From Ornithinimicrobium pekingense DSM 21552 (GTDB lineage Bacteria; Actinomycetota; Actinomycetes; Actinomycetales; Dermatophilaceae), in assembly GCF_000421185.1 (NCBI RefSeq), contig NZ_ATWJ01000009.1:64868-128867 (forward strand): a stretch of 64,000 nucleotides of DNA, written 5' to 3'. The notes below the pieces were generated by a model that saw only the letters and a list, made by a program, of their open reading frames with translations, did not search any database and was not told the origin of the DNA. Position 1 is the first letter of the stretch, and the number at the start of each line of letters is the position of its first letter. The position numbers and the translations under genes are program-made. Positions 46,303-57,269 of this stretch are shown here, one piece after another.

Positions 46303-47360
46303 GTGCACCGACCCAGACCACGGCGCGCGGCGCCGCGGCGTCCTCGCCCGACGCCGCGCCCCGAGGCTTTCTCGGCCGGTCGACCCGGCGCTGGCTGCTG
46401 CTGGCCGCCGGCCTGGTCCTCGCCCTGGTGCTGCCCTGGGTGATCTACCCGCCGGTGGCGATGGACATCGCCGCGTGGGCGCTGTTCGCGGTGGCGCTCG
46501 ACCTGCTGCTGGGCTACGCCGGGCTGCTCTCCTTCGGCCACGCCGCCTTCTGGGGCGGCTCCGCCTACGTCGCGGGCCTGACCGCCGTCCACTGGGGGCT
46601 GCCGTTCCCGCTCGCGGTGCTGGTCGGCGCGGTGTTCGCGATGGCGCTGGCCTGGCCGATCGGCATGCTGTCCGTGCGGCGCAGCGGCATCTACTTCGCG
46701 ATGGTCACCCTCGCCTTCGCCCAGATGCTGTTCTTCGTCGTCAACCAGTGGCGGGGCCTGACCGGCGGCGAGAACGGCCTGCAGGGTGTCCCCGCCGGAT
46801 TCTTCGGCGTCGAGGCGGTCGAGCGCGAGGCCTTCTGGTTCTACTACGCGGCGCTGCCGATGATCATCGGGGGTATGTGGCTGGCCTGGCGGGTGGTCCA
46901 CTCCCCCTTCGGCAGGGTGCTGGTCGCCACGCGGGACAACCCGGCCCGCGCGCGGGCGCTGGGCTACGACGTGGACAGGTACCGCGTGATGGTCTTCGTC
47001 ATCTCCGCCGGCCTGGCCGGTGTGGCGGGCGGGCTGTTCGCCATCAGCCACGGTTTCGTGTCGCTGCAGGAGGTCGCCTGGCAGACGTCCGGCAAGGTGG
47101 TGCTGATCACCGTCCTCGGGGGCATCGGCACCCTCTGGGGCGCGATCGTCGGCGCGGTCGTCATCGTCATCCTCGAGGACCAGCTCGCCTCCTCCGGCTT
47201 CGACGGCATCGGCATCATCACCGGCTCGGTCTTCATCATTGTCGTGCTGCTCTTCCGCCGGGGTGTCTGGGGCACGGTCGCCGACGCGGTCGCGCGTCGC
47301 ACCGGCCGCAGGCCTGCCGACGAGGCGGTCGGCGCCGCCGACGGCGAGGACGGCCGCTAG
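46299..47360 (+). CDS. livM: branched-chain-amino-acid-type ABC transporter permease LivM-like
   Basis: 353 aa. About nine to ten membrane helices start near residue 30 after a basic, Ala-rich cytosolic tail. The LivM signature lies in YAGLLSFGHAAFWG and GGENGLQGVP, and the coupling loop is ARALGYDVDRYR. It forms the pore with LivH. It is the last gene of the importer operon; a strong hairpin follows. Confidence 0.92.
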   Translation: MSAPTQTTARGAAASSPDAAPRGFLGRSTRRWLLLAAGLVLALVLPWVIYPPVAMDIAAWALFAVALDLLLGYAGLLSFGHAAFWGGSAYVAGLTAVHWGLPFPLAVLVGAVFAMALAWPIGMLSVRRSGIYFAMVTLAFAQMLFFVVNQWRGLTGGENGLQGVPAGFFGVEAVEREAFWFYYAALPMIIGGMWLAWRVVHSPFGRVLVATRDNPARARALGYDVDRYRVMVFVISAGLAGVAGGLFAISHGFVSLQEVAWQTSGKVVLITVLGGIGTLWGAIVGAVVIVILEDQLASSGFDGIGIITGSVFIIVVLLFRRGVWGTVADAVARRTGRRPADEAVGAADGEDGR

Positions 47361-47388
47361 GGTCCGGCCCTTCTCTCCCCTCCTCTCT

Positions 47389-47430
47389 CGTCGCGCCACG
47401 CAGTCCCGTCCCGGGCCGCGTGGCGCGACG
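47389..47430. terminator. bidirectional terminator between livM and the PucR gene
   Basis: CGTCGCGCCACGC (47389-47401) and GCGTGGCGCGACG (47418-47430) form a perfect 13-bp stem with a 16-base loop, between convergent genes. Confidence 0.8.
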
Positions 47431-47466
47431 GCGTCCCGGGGGCGGGCCCCAGGCGCGGCCGCCCCC

Positions 47467-49365
47467 TCAGGACAGGACGCGTCGCAGCTGCAGCGCGAGC
47501 GCCAGCTCCAGCAGACGCCCCGGAGACTGCCACCCGTCGCCCAGGAGCTGGCCGACCCGGTCCAGCCGCTGCGTGACGGTGTTGGGGTGCACGTGGAGCC
47601 GGTCCCCGGTGCGTGACAGGTGCCGGTCCTCGGCCAGCCAGGCCTCGAGCGTCTCGACCAGGGACGTGCCGCGGAGCTCGTCGTAGTCGAGCACCGGTCC
47701 GAGCCGGGCCCGCACGTGGTCACCGGGGTCACCCCGGCCCAGGAGCAGCCCCACGAACCCGAGCGTCGCCGCGTCGGCGACGTCACCGCGCCGCCCCAGG
47801 GCCAGCAGCGCGTCCAGGCACCGGGTCGCCTCGTGGTAGGCCGCGCGCAGCCCCTCGACCCCGGTCACCGGACCGGCCGCGCCCACCGTCGGCCGGGCGC
47901 GGCCGACCGTCCGGGCCGTGCCCGCCGCACGCCCCGGGACGACCCCACCGCCCGCCCCGCCGGCGCGCTGCACCACGGACCGACCGACCTCGACCGGGTC
48001 GCCGTCGGGCACGACGACGACCAGCCGCTCGCCCACCTCCGCGCTGAGGCCCGCGCGGGACGCCGCGAGGTCCCCGACGAGCTGGACGAGCTGGGGGTCG
48101 GCGCCGTCGACGACCAGCACGGCGTGCGGCTCGGACAGGTCGGTGCCGAGGAGGCTGGCCCGGGCGGCCAGGGACCCCGGCCCCGCCCGGCCCACCACGA
48201 TGTCGAGGAGCAGGTCGCCGCGCAGGCGGCTCTGGCTCTCGGCCGCGCTGCGCTGCACCACCATCAGCAGAGCGGCCGTCGAGGCCGCCCGCTCCAGGAT
48301 GCGGCGCCCGGAGTCGTCGACCTCGCCCCGGAGCAGGACGGCGGCCAGCGGGGCACCACCGGCCCACACCGGCGCGATGCTCACGCCGTCCTCGACGTGC
48401 GCCCGGTTGTCGTCCAGGGCCCGCGCGACCAGGCCCAGCTCCTCCTCGGTCGGCGCCCGGTCGAGGTCGCTGGCCGCGAGCATGCTGCCGCGGCTGTCGA
48501 TGATGTGCACGTGCTGCTGCAGCACGTCCTGCAGCTCGGTCGCCACGTCCTGCAGCGAGCCGCCCTGGAGCACGACGTGGGCCAGCCGGTCGTGGGCGTC
48601 CGCGGCACGCTGCACGCTCTCCACGTTGCGTCGCAGCAGCCGGCCGGTCTGCTCCAGCTCGGCCAGCGCCGCGTCGGTCTGCTCGATCCGCCGGGCGTTG
48701 TCCAGGGCGACGGCGGCGTGCGCGGCGAAGCTGGTGAGCAGGTCGACGTCCTCACGGGAGAACGGCCTGGCGTCGTGGTTGGCGGCGTAGAGGACACCGA
48801 TGACGGTGCGCCCCAGCAGGAGCGGGACGCCGAGGATGGCCGTGAGCTCCTCGCTGCCCACGGCGCTGTCGATCGTCCCGGTGTGGTTGAAGCGGTCGTC
48901 GGAGAAGTAGTCGGCGGTGGCGTAGGGCCGCGCCGTCTGCGCGACGAGGCCGCCCAGGCCCTCGCCGAAACCGAGCCGGACGTTGCGGAACTCCTCGCTG
49001 TGGATGCCCTGGGTGATCCGCATGTAGGTCTCCCCCGCCTCGTCGTCATTCAGCGAGAGGTAGGAGACGTCGCAGCCCAGCAACGTGCGCGCCCTGCGCA
49101 CGATGGCCTCGAGCACGTCGTCGAGGTCCTTGAGGGCGGCCAGGTCGGCCACGGTGTCGAAGAGCGCCGACAGCTCGCTCTCCCGGCGACGGCCGAGCTC
49201 ACGCGTGCGCAGCGCCCGCAGCGCCAGGCCGTGCATGCGGCGGACCCCCTCCGGGGCCAGGTCCTTCTCCCCCCGGGCCCGGGCCAGCAGCCGCTCGAAG
49301 TCGGCGGCGGGCCGGTCCTCGGCCAGCAGCGTGAGGTAGCGCTCGCCGTAGTCGGTCCGGTCCAT
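47467..49365 (-). CDS. GAF-domain PucR family transcriptional regulator
   Basis: 632 aa from ATG 49365. The N-terminal about 65 residues are helical; a GAF domain (about 70-225, with DVSYLSLNDDEAGETYM and GVPLLLGRTVIGVLYAA) is followed by a helical linker and a CdaR-like GGDEF-related region (about 390-520). The C-terminal PucR helix-turn-helix (about 575-630) contains LHVHPNTVTQRLDRV. Such regulators sense small metabolites. It faces the ABC importer and lies near the SDR gene, so regulation of both is a reasonable inference. Confidence 0.88.
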   Translation of the reverse strand: MDRTDYGERYLTLLAEDRPAADFERLLARARGEKDLAPEGVRRMHGLALRALRTRELGRRRESELSALFDTVADLAALKDLDDVLEAIVRRARTLLGCDVSYLSLNDDEAGETYMRITQGIHSEEFRNVRLGFGEGLGGLVAQTARPYATADYFSDDRFNHTGTIDSAVGSEELTAILGVPLLLGRTVIGVLYAANHDARPFSREDVDLLTSFAAHAAVALDNARRIEQTDAALAELEQTGRLLRRNVESVQRAADAHDRLAHVVLQGGSLQDVATELQDVLQQHVHIIDSRGSMLAASDLDRAPTEEELGLVARALDDNRAHVEDGVSIAPVWAGGAPLAAVLLRGEVDDSGRRILERAASTAALLMVVQRSAAESQSRLRGDLLLDIVVGRAGPGSLAARASLLGTDLSEPHAVLVVDGADPQLVQLVGDLAASRAGLSAEVGERLVVVVPDGDPVEVGRSVVQRAGGAGGGVVPGRAAGTARTVGRARPTVGAAGPVTGVEGLRAAYHEATRCLDALLALGRRGDVADAATLGFVGLLLGRGDPGDHVRARLGPVLDYDELRGTSLVETLEAWLAEDRHLSRTGDRLHVHPNTVTQRLDRVGQLLGDGWQSPGRLLELALALQLRRVLS

Positions 49366-49373
49366 GGCGCCAC

Positions 49374-49379
49374 ACTGTA
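49374..49379 (-). promoter_or_regulatory. putative -10 box (TACAGT), leaderless PucR gene
   Basis: TACAGT on the minus strand lies eight bases before ATG 49365, in the 26 bp after the cyclodeaminase-like stop. Confidence 0.45.
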
Positions 49380-49391
49380 GGCGCCCGGGCC

Positions 49392-50333
49392 TCAGGCGCC
49401 CGACGCCGCCTGCCAGACGATGCGCGCCGCAGTGAGGTCCTCCAGGGCGGTGCCCACCGACTTGAAGACGGTCACCTCCTCCTCGTCGGTCCGCCCGGGG
49501 TGCCGTCCCGCCGCCAGGTCGGCAAGGGTGGCCCGCACGTCGGACCGCCTCAGCGCGCCCCGGCGCAGCGGCTGCACCAGGTCTCCGGGTTCCTCCAGCG
49601 CCTCCGGCACGTCGACGAACAGGCTGCCCGAGGTCACCAGCGCCTCGTCCGCCTCGACCATCGCCGGCGTGAAGGCGCCGACCAGGTCGACGTGCGTGCC
49701 GGGCCGCACGTCCTCGGCGAGCACGAGCGGCTCGGTGGCGGAGGTCGCGGCGGTGACCACGTCGGCGCGGCGGACGGCTTCCCGCAGGTCCGGCGCCGCC
49801 TCGGCCCGGACTCCCTCCTGCCGCAGCCGGTCCACGAGGCCCTCGGCCCGCGAGGGGTCCCTGGCCCACACCCGGGTCAGCCCCACCTCGCGCACGGCGG
49901 CGTAGCAGTGCGGCACGGCGTGCGCCACGTTGCCCGCGCCCACGAGCAGGTGCTCCTCCACCACCTGCGGGGCCAGGTAGCCGGCGGCCAGCGCGCTGGC
50001 GGCCGCCGTGCGCCACCGCGTCAGCTCGGTGCCGTCGAGCACCGCGGCCGGCCGGCCCGTCGCGGCGTCGAGCAGCAGGTAGGACCCGTGGATCGCCGGA
50101 AGGCCCTGCTCCCCGTTGCGCGGGAAGTGCCCCACGACCTTCACCCCGATCCAGGCGTCCGTCTGCCAGGCGGGCATGAGGAGCAGGGTGGCGTCGCGCT
50201 GCTCGTCGACGCGGTGGTGGGCCCGGTGAGGCACCACCACGCGCTCCTGCTCGGCGAAGGCCGCGCGCAGCGCCTCCACGAGATCGGCCGGGACGAGCAG
50301 GGCGCGCACCCGCGCGGCGTCGAGCAGCTCCAT
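49392..50333 (-). CDS. ornithine cyclodeaminase/mu-crystallin family protein
   Basis: 313 aa from ATG 50333 (an in-frame GTG lies three codons upstream). HGSYLLLDAATGRPAAVLDG and TRWRTAAASALAAGYLAP mark the family; the Rossmann motif is LLVGAGNVAH, and VDLVGAFTPAM follows. Members are NAD-dependent ornithine cyclodeaminases, alanine or ketimine dehydrogenases. The specific reaction cannot be fixed. It is on the same strand as the PucR gene and divergent from the DrrA-type gene. Confidence 0.87.
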   Translation of the reverse strand: MELLDAARVRALLVPADLVEALRAAFAEQERVVVPHRAHHRVDEQRDATLLLMPAWQTDAWIGVKVVGHFPRNGEQGLPAIHGSYLLLDAATGRPAAVLDGTELTRWRTAAASALAAGYLAPQVVEEHLLVGAGNVAHAVPHCYAAVREVGLTRVWARDPSRAEGLVDRLRQEGVRAEAAPDLREAVRRADVVTAATSATEPLVLAEDVRPGTHVDLVGAFTPAMVEADEALVTSGSLFVDVPEALEEPGDLVQPLRRGALRRSDVRATLADLAAGRHPGRTDEEEVTVFKSVGTALEDLTAARIVWQAASGA

Positions 50334-50389
50334 ACCCGCCACCCAAGCACACCGTCGAAAACCGGGTGGGGCACGTCGGTGGTCGGTCG

Positions 50390-50395
50390 TACGAT
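50390..50395 (+). promoter_or_regulatory. putative -10 box (TACGAT), leaderless drrA-like gene
   Basis: TACGAT ends seven bases before GTG 50403; no ribosome-binding site intervenes. Confidence 0.5.
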
Positions 50396-50402
50396 CGCTG
50401 TC

Positions 50403-51380
50403 GTGGCGATGATCGAGGCGCACGACCTGCGCAAGACCTACCGTTCGCGCAGCGGGGAGGTCCGGGCGCTGGACGGGCTGAGCCTGTCGGTGCCGGAAGC
50501 GACGGTCAAGGCCCTGCTGGGCCCCAACGGGGCCGGCAAGACGACCGCGGTCAAGGTGCTCAACACGTTGATCGGACCCGACTCCGGGCGCGCCTCGGTC
50601 GCCGGGGTCGACGTCCTGGCGGAGCCCGCGCAGGTGCGGCGGGTCATCGGGGCCAGCGGGCAGTACGCCGCCGTGGACGAGAACCTCACCGGCAGGGAGA
50701 ACCTGGAGATGGTGGGGCGGCTCTACCACCTGGGCCGTCGGCGCGCCCGGGAGCGGGCCCAGGAGCTGGTCGACGCCTTCGACCTTTCCGACGCCGGCGA
50801 CCGCCCGGTCAAGGGTTTCTCCGGCGGGATGCGGCGGCGCATCGACCTGGCGTGCGCGCTGGTCAACACCCCGCCGGTGCTCTTTCTCGACGAGCCGACC
50901 ACCGGCCTGGACCCGCGCAGCCGGATCGGGCTGTGGGACGTCATCGCCGACCTCGTGCGGGACGGCACGACCGTGCTGCTCACCACGCAGTACCTCGAGG
51001 AGGCCGACTACCTGGCCGACCACATCAGCGTGGTCGACCACGGGCGCGTCATCGCCGAGGGCACCGCCGACGAGCTCAAGGCCCAGGTGGGCGGCCACCG
51101 GGTCGTCCTGACCCTGGTCGAGCAGGCCGACGCGGGGCTGGCCAGGTCGGTCCTCGCGCGGCGCGGCACCGGCGAGGTGCGCAGCGACGCGTCGGGCAGG
51201 ACCCTCGACGTCGCGGTCGAGGCCGGGCCCTCCACGCTGCAGGGCGTGCTCACCGAGCTCGACGACGCGGGGGTCCGGCTGCACGACGCGGGCATGCGGC
51301 GTCCCACGCTGGACGACGTCTTCCTCACCCTGACCGGCCGCGAGCAGGCCGACGACGACGAGAGTGAGCAGAGCGCATGA
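50403..51380 (+). CDS. ABC transporter ATP-binding protein, DrrA-like
   Basis: 325 aa from GTG 50403. LLGPNGAGKTTAVKVL (Walker A), GFSGGMRRRIDLA (signature), LFLDEPTTGLDPRSR (Walker B) and the C-terminal extension (about 230-320) match daunorubicin-resistance DrrA proteins. It pairs with the overlapping ABC-2 permease (ATGA) to export a hydrophobic compound or lipid. The substrate is unknown, and no biosynthetic genes lie near. Confidence 0.9.
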   Translation: MAMIEAHDLRKTYRSRSGEVRALDGLSLSVPEATVKALLGPNGAGKTTAVKVLNTLIGPDSGRASVAGVDVLAEPAQVRRVIGASGQYAAVDENLTGRENLEMVGRLYHLGRRRARERAQELVDAFDLSDAGDRPVKGFSGGMRRRIDLACALVNTPPVLFLDEPTTGLDPRSRIGLWDVIADLVRDGTTVLLTTQYLEEADYLADHISVVDHGRVIAEGTADELKAQVGGHRVVLTLVEQADAGLARSVLARRGTGEVRSDASGRTLDVAVEAGPSTLQGVLTELDDAGVRLHDAGMRRPTLDDVFLTLTGREQADDDESEQSA

Positions 51381-52249
51381 CCACCGACCTCGACCGTCCC
51401 CCACCGGCCGCCCGCCCGACCGGCGACCGGCCCGCACCCGACGCACCGCGAGGGGTGGTGGCCACGTGGTTCTCCGACGGGTGGACGGTCACCTGGCGCA
51501 ACCTGCTCAAGCTCAGGCGCAACCCCGAGGTCATGGTCTTCGCCGTGCTGCAACCGATCATGTTCGTCGTCCTCTTCTCCCAGGTCTACGGCGGGTCGAT
51601 CCGCATCGACGGGGGTGACTACACCGACTACCTCATGGCAGGAATCTTCGGGCAGACGGTCCTGTTCGGCTCGACCTTCTCCGGCTACCTCATGGCCCAG
51701 GACCTCAAGGAGGGGCTGATCGACCGCTTCCGGACCCTGCCGATGCACTCCTCCGCGGTCCTGGTCGGCCGCACGAACGCCGACCTCGTGCTCAACACGG
51801 TCTCGATGGTCATCATGATCGGCGCCGGCGCCGTGGTGGGGTGGCGCTTCTCGGACGGGGTGCCGCGCTTCCTCGCCGGGGTGGGCCTCCTCCTGCTCTT
51901 CAGCTACGCGTTCAGCTGGGTGATGGCCCTGCTCGGCATCATGGTCCGCACCCCCGAGGTCATCAACAACGCGGCCTTCATGGTCCTCTTCCCGCTGACG
52001 TTCATCTCCAACGCCTTCGTCCAGTCCTCGAACCTGCCGGGCCCGCTCGAGGTCTTCGCCAACTGGAACCCGGTGTCGGCCCTGGTCCAGGCGGCGCGCG
52101 AGCTCTTCGGCAACACCGGGTCCGCACCCGTCCCGGACACCTTCCCGATGCAGCACCCGGTGCTGACGGTCGTCGCGGGGTCGGCCGTCATGCTGGCGGT
52201 CTTCGTCCCGCTGGCGGTCGCCAGGTTCCGCCGCTCCTCCTCGCGCTGA
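51377..52249 (+). CDS. ABC-2 type permease, DrrB-like
   Basis: 290 aa. A Pro-rich N-terminus (to about 35) precedes six hydrophobic segments; LRRNPEVMVFAVLQPIMFVVLF starts the first (about 50-71), and FPLTFISNAFVQSSNLPGPL is the ABC-2 signature near residue 210. With the DrrA-like ATPase it forms a complete exporter. It ends in RRSSSR. Confidence 0.9.
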   Translation: MTTDLDRPPPAARPTGDRPAPDAPRGVVATWFSDGWTVTWRNLLKLRRNPEVMVFAVLQPIMFVVLFSQVYGGSIRIDGGDYTDYLMAGIFGQTVLFGSTFSGYLMAQDLKEGLIDRFRTLPMHSSAVLVGRTNADLVLNTVSMVIMIGAGAVVGWRFSDGVPRFLAGVGLLLLFSYAFSWVMALLGIMVRTPEVINNAAFMVLFPLTFISNAFVQSSNLPGPLEVFANWNPVSALVQAARELFGNTGSAPVPDTFPMQHPVLTVVAGSAVMLAVFVPLAVARFRRSSSR

Positions 52250-52253
52250 CACT

Positions 52254-52280
52254 GCACCTTTCGGTCCGCTCCTGCGACAC
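52254..52280 (+). promoter_or_regulatory. ECF-sigma-like promoter motif
   Basis: GCACCTTTCG (52254-52263) and GCGACAC (52274-52280) stand at ECF-like spacing (16 bases from CACC to CGAC) about 55 bases before the start at 52336. The element resembles that at 38509-38535 (CCTTTCG with CTCC and GCGAC). Confidence 0.4.
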
Positions 52281-52335
52281 AGGGGTATGGGGCCGCTCGC
52301 TCCGGGCGACCCCGGGCGCAGCGAAGGAGCGTGCC

Positions 52336-54078
52336 ATGAGACCGACCCACCTGCTCACCGCCGCGGCGGCCGTCCTCGGACTGGTCGTCGGACCGACCGC
52401 AGCCGCCTTCCCCCCCACGACCGAGGTCGTGCCCTCGGCACCGGTGCTGACGGCGCCGACCCTGCAGGACGGCGACCTGGACTTCAGGGTCGAGCGGCTG
52501 GCGGGCAGCGACCGCTACCTGACCGCCGCCGCGATCAGCCGTCGTCTCGTCCCGGCCGGGACGGCGGTGGCCTACGTCGCCGGCGGGGGGGACTACCCGG
52601 ACGCCCTGAGCGCCGGCCCGGCCGCCTCGCGCACCGGCGGCCCCGTGCTGTTCGTCCGGCCCACCACGGTCCCCGCACCCACCGCGACGGAGCTGCGCAG
52701 GCTCCGCCCCGGCCGCATCGTGGTCGTCGGCGGCACCGGCGTGGTGGGCAACGCGGTGCTGACCGCGCTCGACGAGTACACGACCGGGACCGTCACCCGG
52801 CTCAGCGGGACCGACCGCTTCGCCACCTCCGTGGCGGTGAGCCGGGCCGCCTTCCCGGGCGGCGCCGCCACCGTCTACGTCGCCAGCGGGCGCGACTTCC
52901 CCGACGCCCTCTCCGGCGGCGCCGCGGCGGTGGTCCAGGACGCACCCGTCCTGCTCACCGACGACGCCTCGCTGCCCGCCGCCGTGCGCGAGGAGATCGT
53001 CCGGCTCGCACCCAGCCGCATCATGCTGATCGGTGGCCCGTCCGCGGTCTCGGAGACGGTCGCCGGGCAGCTGCGCGCGATCACGACGACCGAGCGGATC
53101 TTCGGCACCGACCGCTACGCGACCGCCCTGGCCGTCTCCCAGCGGGTCTTCGGCACCTCGCGGCCCGGCGTGATGATCGCCAGCGGCCGCACCTTCCCCG
53201 ACGCCCTCGCCGGGGTGCCCGGGGCGGAGTACACCCGTGGACCGATCATGCTGGCGCGGCCCACCAGCCTGCCGTACGCCGGCGAGCTCGACCGGCTGAC
53301 GCCGACGACCGCCTACGTGCTCGGCGGCACCGGGGTCCTGTCCATCGAGGTGCCCAAGGCCGCCCAGCGCGAGCGCGGCGTCTGCTGGGCCGGGCCCGAC
53401 TACACGGGCGGCTCGCCGCAGATCCTCACGACGGTCTCCGGCACCACCAGCCGCAAGATGGCCTTCACCCTCGACATGGGCGGACGGCTCACCGGCGCCG
53501 AGGGGATCGTGGACTTCCTCGTGGCCAACCAGGTGTGCACCACCTTCTTCCCGAGCGCCTACATGGCCGACACCACCGAGGGCCGCAGGGTGGTGGCCAA
53601 GATCGCGGCGCACCCCGAGCTCTTCGAGATCGGCAACCACACCGTGCACCACTGCGACTTCGTCAACGGCGGTGGCGGCTCACCGCTGTCGGCCCCGTGC
53701 CAGCGGGACATGACGGCCTCCTTCATCCGGCAGGAGCTGACGGACGCCGAGGCGATCCTGCTCCGGCTGACCGGGCTGTCGACGAAGCCCTACTGGCGCC
53801 CGCCCTACGGAGCGCACAACACCTTCGTCCGGGAGCAGGCGACCGCCGTCGGCTACCCCGTCACGGTGATGTGGGCACGCGACACGATCGACTGGGACAC
53901 GGCGACCACGACCGCCCAGATCGTGTCCCGGACCACCAGCCCGCTCCCGGCCTCCGGGTCGATCGTGCTGGCCCACCTGGGCGGCTACAACACCGGCGCC
54001 GCCCTGCCGCAGATCGTCGACGTCCTGCGGAACAACGGCTACACGATGACGACGGTGTCCGACATGCGTGACGGCTGA
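52336..54078 (+). CDS. secreted cell-wall-binding (CWB2) protein with polysaccharide-deacetylase-like domain
   Basis: 580 aa from ATG 52336 (GAAGGAG seven bases upstream). A signal peptide (about 1-24, AAA cleavage region) precedes three cell-wall-binding type 2 repeats (about 50-345), each with (G)TDRY/F-A-T-A and FPDAL-like motifs. The C-terminal NodB domain (about 370-575) shows HTVHH and RPPYG, but motif 1 reads TLDMG where TFDDG is usual, so one metal Asp is missing. Activity is thus uncertain; wall attachment is secure. Control by an ECF sigma is possible from the upstream motif. Confidence 0.85.
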   Translation: MRPTHLLTAAAAVLGLVVGPTAAAFPPTTEVVPSAPVLTAPTLQDGDLDFRVERLAGSDRYLTAAAISRRLVPAGTAVAYVAGGGDYPDALSAGPAASRTGGPVLFVRPTTVPAPTATELRRLRPGRIVVVGGTGVVGNAVLTALDEYTTGTVTRLSGTDRFATSVAVSRAAFPGGAATVYVASGRDFPDALSGGAAAVVQDAPVLLTDDASLPAAVREEIVRLAPSRIMLIGGPSAVSETVAGQLRAITTTERIFGTDRYATALAVSQRVFGTSRPGVMIASGRTFPDALAGVPGAEYTRGPIMLARPTSLPYAGELDRLTPTTAYVLGGTGVLSIEVPKAAQRERGVCWAGPDYTGGSPQILTTVSGTTSRKMAFTLDMGGRLTGAEGIVDFLVANQVCTTFFPSAYMADTTEGRRVVAKIAAHPELFEIGNHTVHHCDFVNGGGGSPLSAPCQRDMTASFIRQELTDAEAILLRLTGLSTKPYWRPPYGAHNTFVREQATAVGYPVTVMWARDTIDWDTATTTAQIVSRTTSPLPASGSIVLAHLGGYNTGAALPQIVDVLRNNGYTMTTVSDMRDG

Positions 54079-54239
54079 CGAGCCACGGGACCGGCGGGGC
54101 CTGTGCACGCGCGGCGGGCCCCGCTCTCCCGTGCCCGCCGCCGACGCCCGCCGCGCCTGCGCAGGGCGCGGGCACGCACCGCATACCCTGTGACCACCTG
54201 TCACTCCCCCCGCACCCGAGCAGGAGCGCACGCACACCG

Positions 54240-56708
<2,469 letters not shown>

Positions 56709-56816
56709 GGGCACGCCCCGAGGTCCGTCGACGCGCGCCGTGACCTGCGATGACGCCCGCCGGGTGTGACGCACGTCTCGGTGCGCCGGAGCCTGCGTGG
56801 GTGGGACGCTGACCTC

Positions 56817-57269
56817 ATGAGGAACAGGGCCGGCGTCGTGCTGGCGGTCGCGGTGGGGGTGCTGCTGCTCGTGGCCGTCGTGGCCGCGGTGCTGTCGGCG
56901 ACGCGACCGGGACCGCAGCTGACGGAGGGATCCCCGGAGGCTGCGGTGCGCGACTACGTCGCCGCGGTCGTCGAGGGTGACCGGGAGGCTGCGGCCGCCC
57001 GTCTGGACCCTGAGGGGCCCTGCACCGAGGAGGACCTGCGTCTGGTCGGGGAGCCCTCGGACGGACGGATCGTCCTGCGCGACGTCGAGCTGGACGGTGC
57101 CGAGGCCACGGTGCGCGTCGACGTGGTCCATGACGGCGAGGGACCGTTCGGCGCCGGCGAATGGCGCGACGAGCTGCGCTTCGACCTGCGCCGCGACGGC
57201 GAGCACTGGGTCGTCACCGGCGAGCCGTGGCCGATGTACGGCTGCCAGGCCCCGAGGCCGGCACCGTGA
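56817..57269 (+). CDS. single-pass membrane protein, hypothetical
   Basis: 150 aa from ATG 56817. One hydrophobic helix (about 6-27) precedes an extracytoplasmic domain with a DUF4878/NTF2-like pattern: EAAVRDYVAAVVEGDREAAAARL, then strands with ATVRVDVVHDG and HWVVTGEPW. Such domains are common in secreted actinobacterial proteins of unknown role. It overlaps the DUF5671 gene by four bases (GTGA). Confidence 0.65.
   Translation: MRNRAGVVLAVAVGVLLLVAVVAAVLSATRPGPQLTEGSPEAAVRDYVAAVVEGDREAAAARLDPEGPCTEEDLRLVGEPSDGRIVLRDVELDGAEATVRVDVVHDGEGPFGAGEWRDELRFDLRRDGEHWVVTGEPWPMYGCQAPRPAP

Noticed and set aside
48000-49365. Possible split of the PucR gene into two reading frames
   Set aside because: The minus frame is continuous from the GAF domain to the helix-turn-helix with no internal stop.
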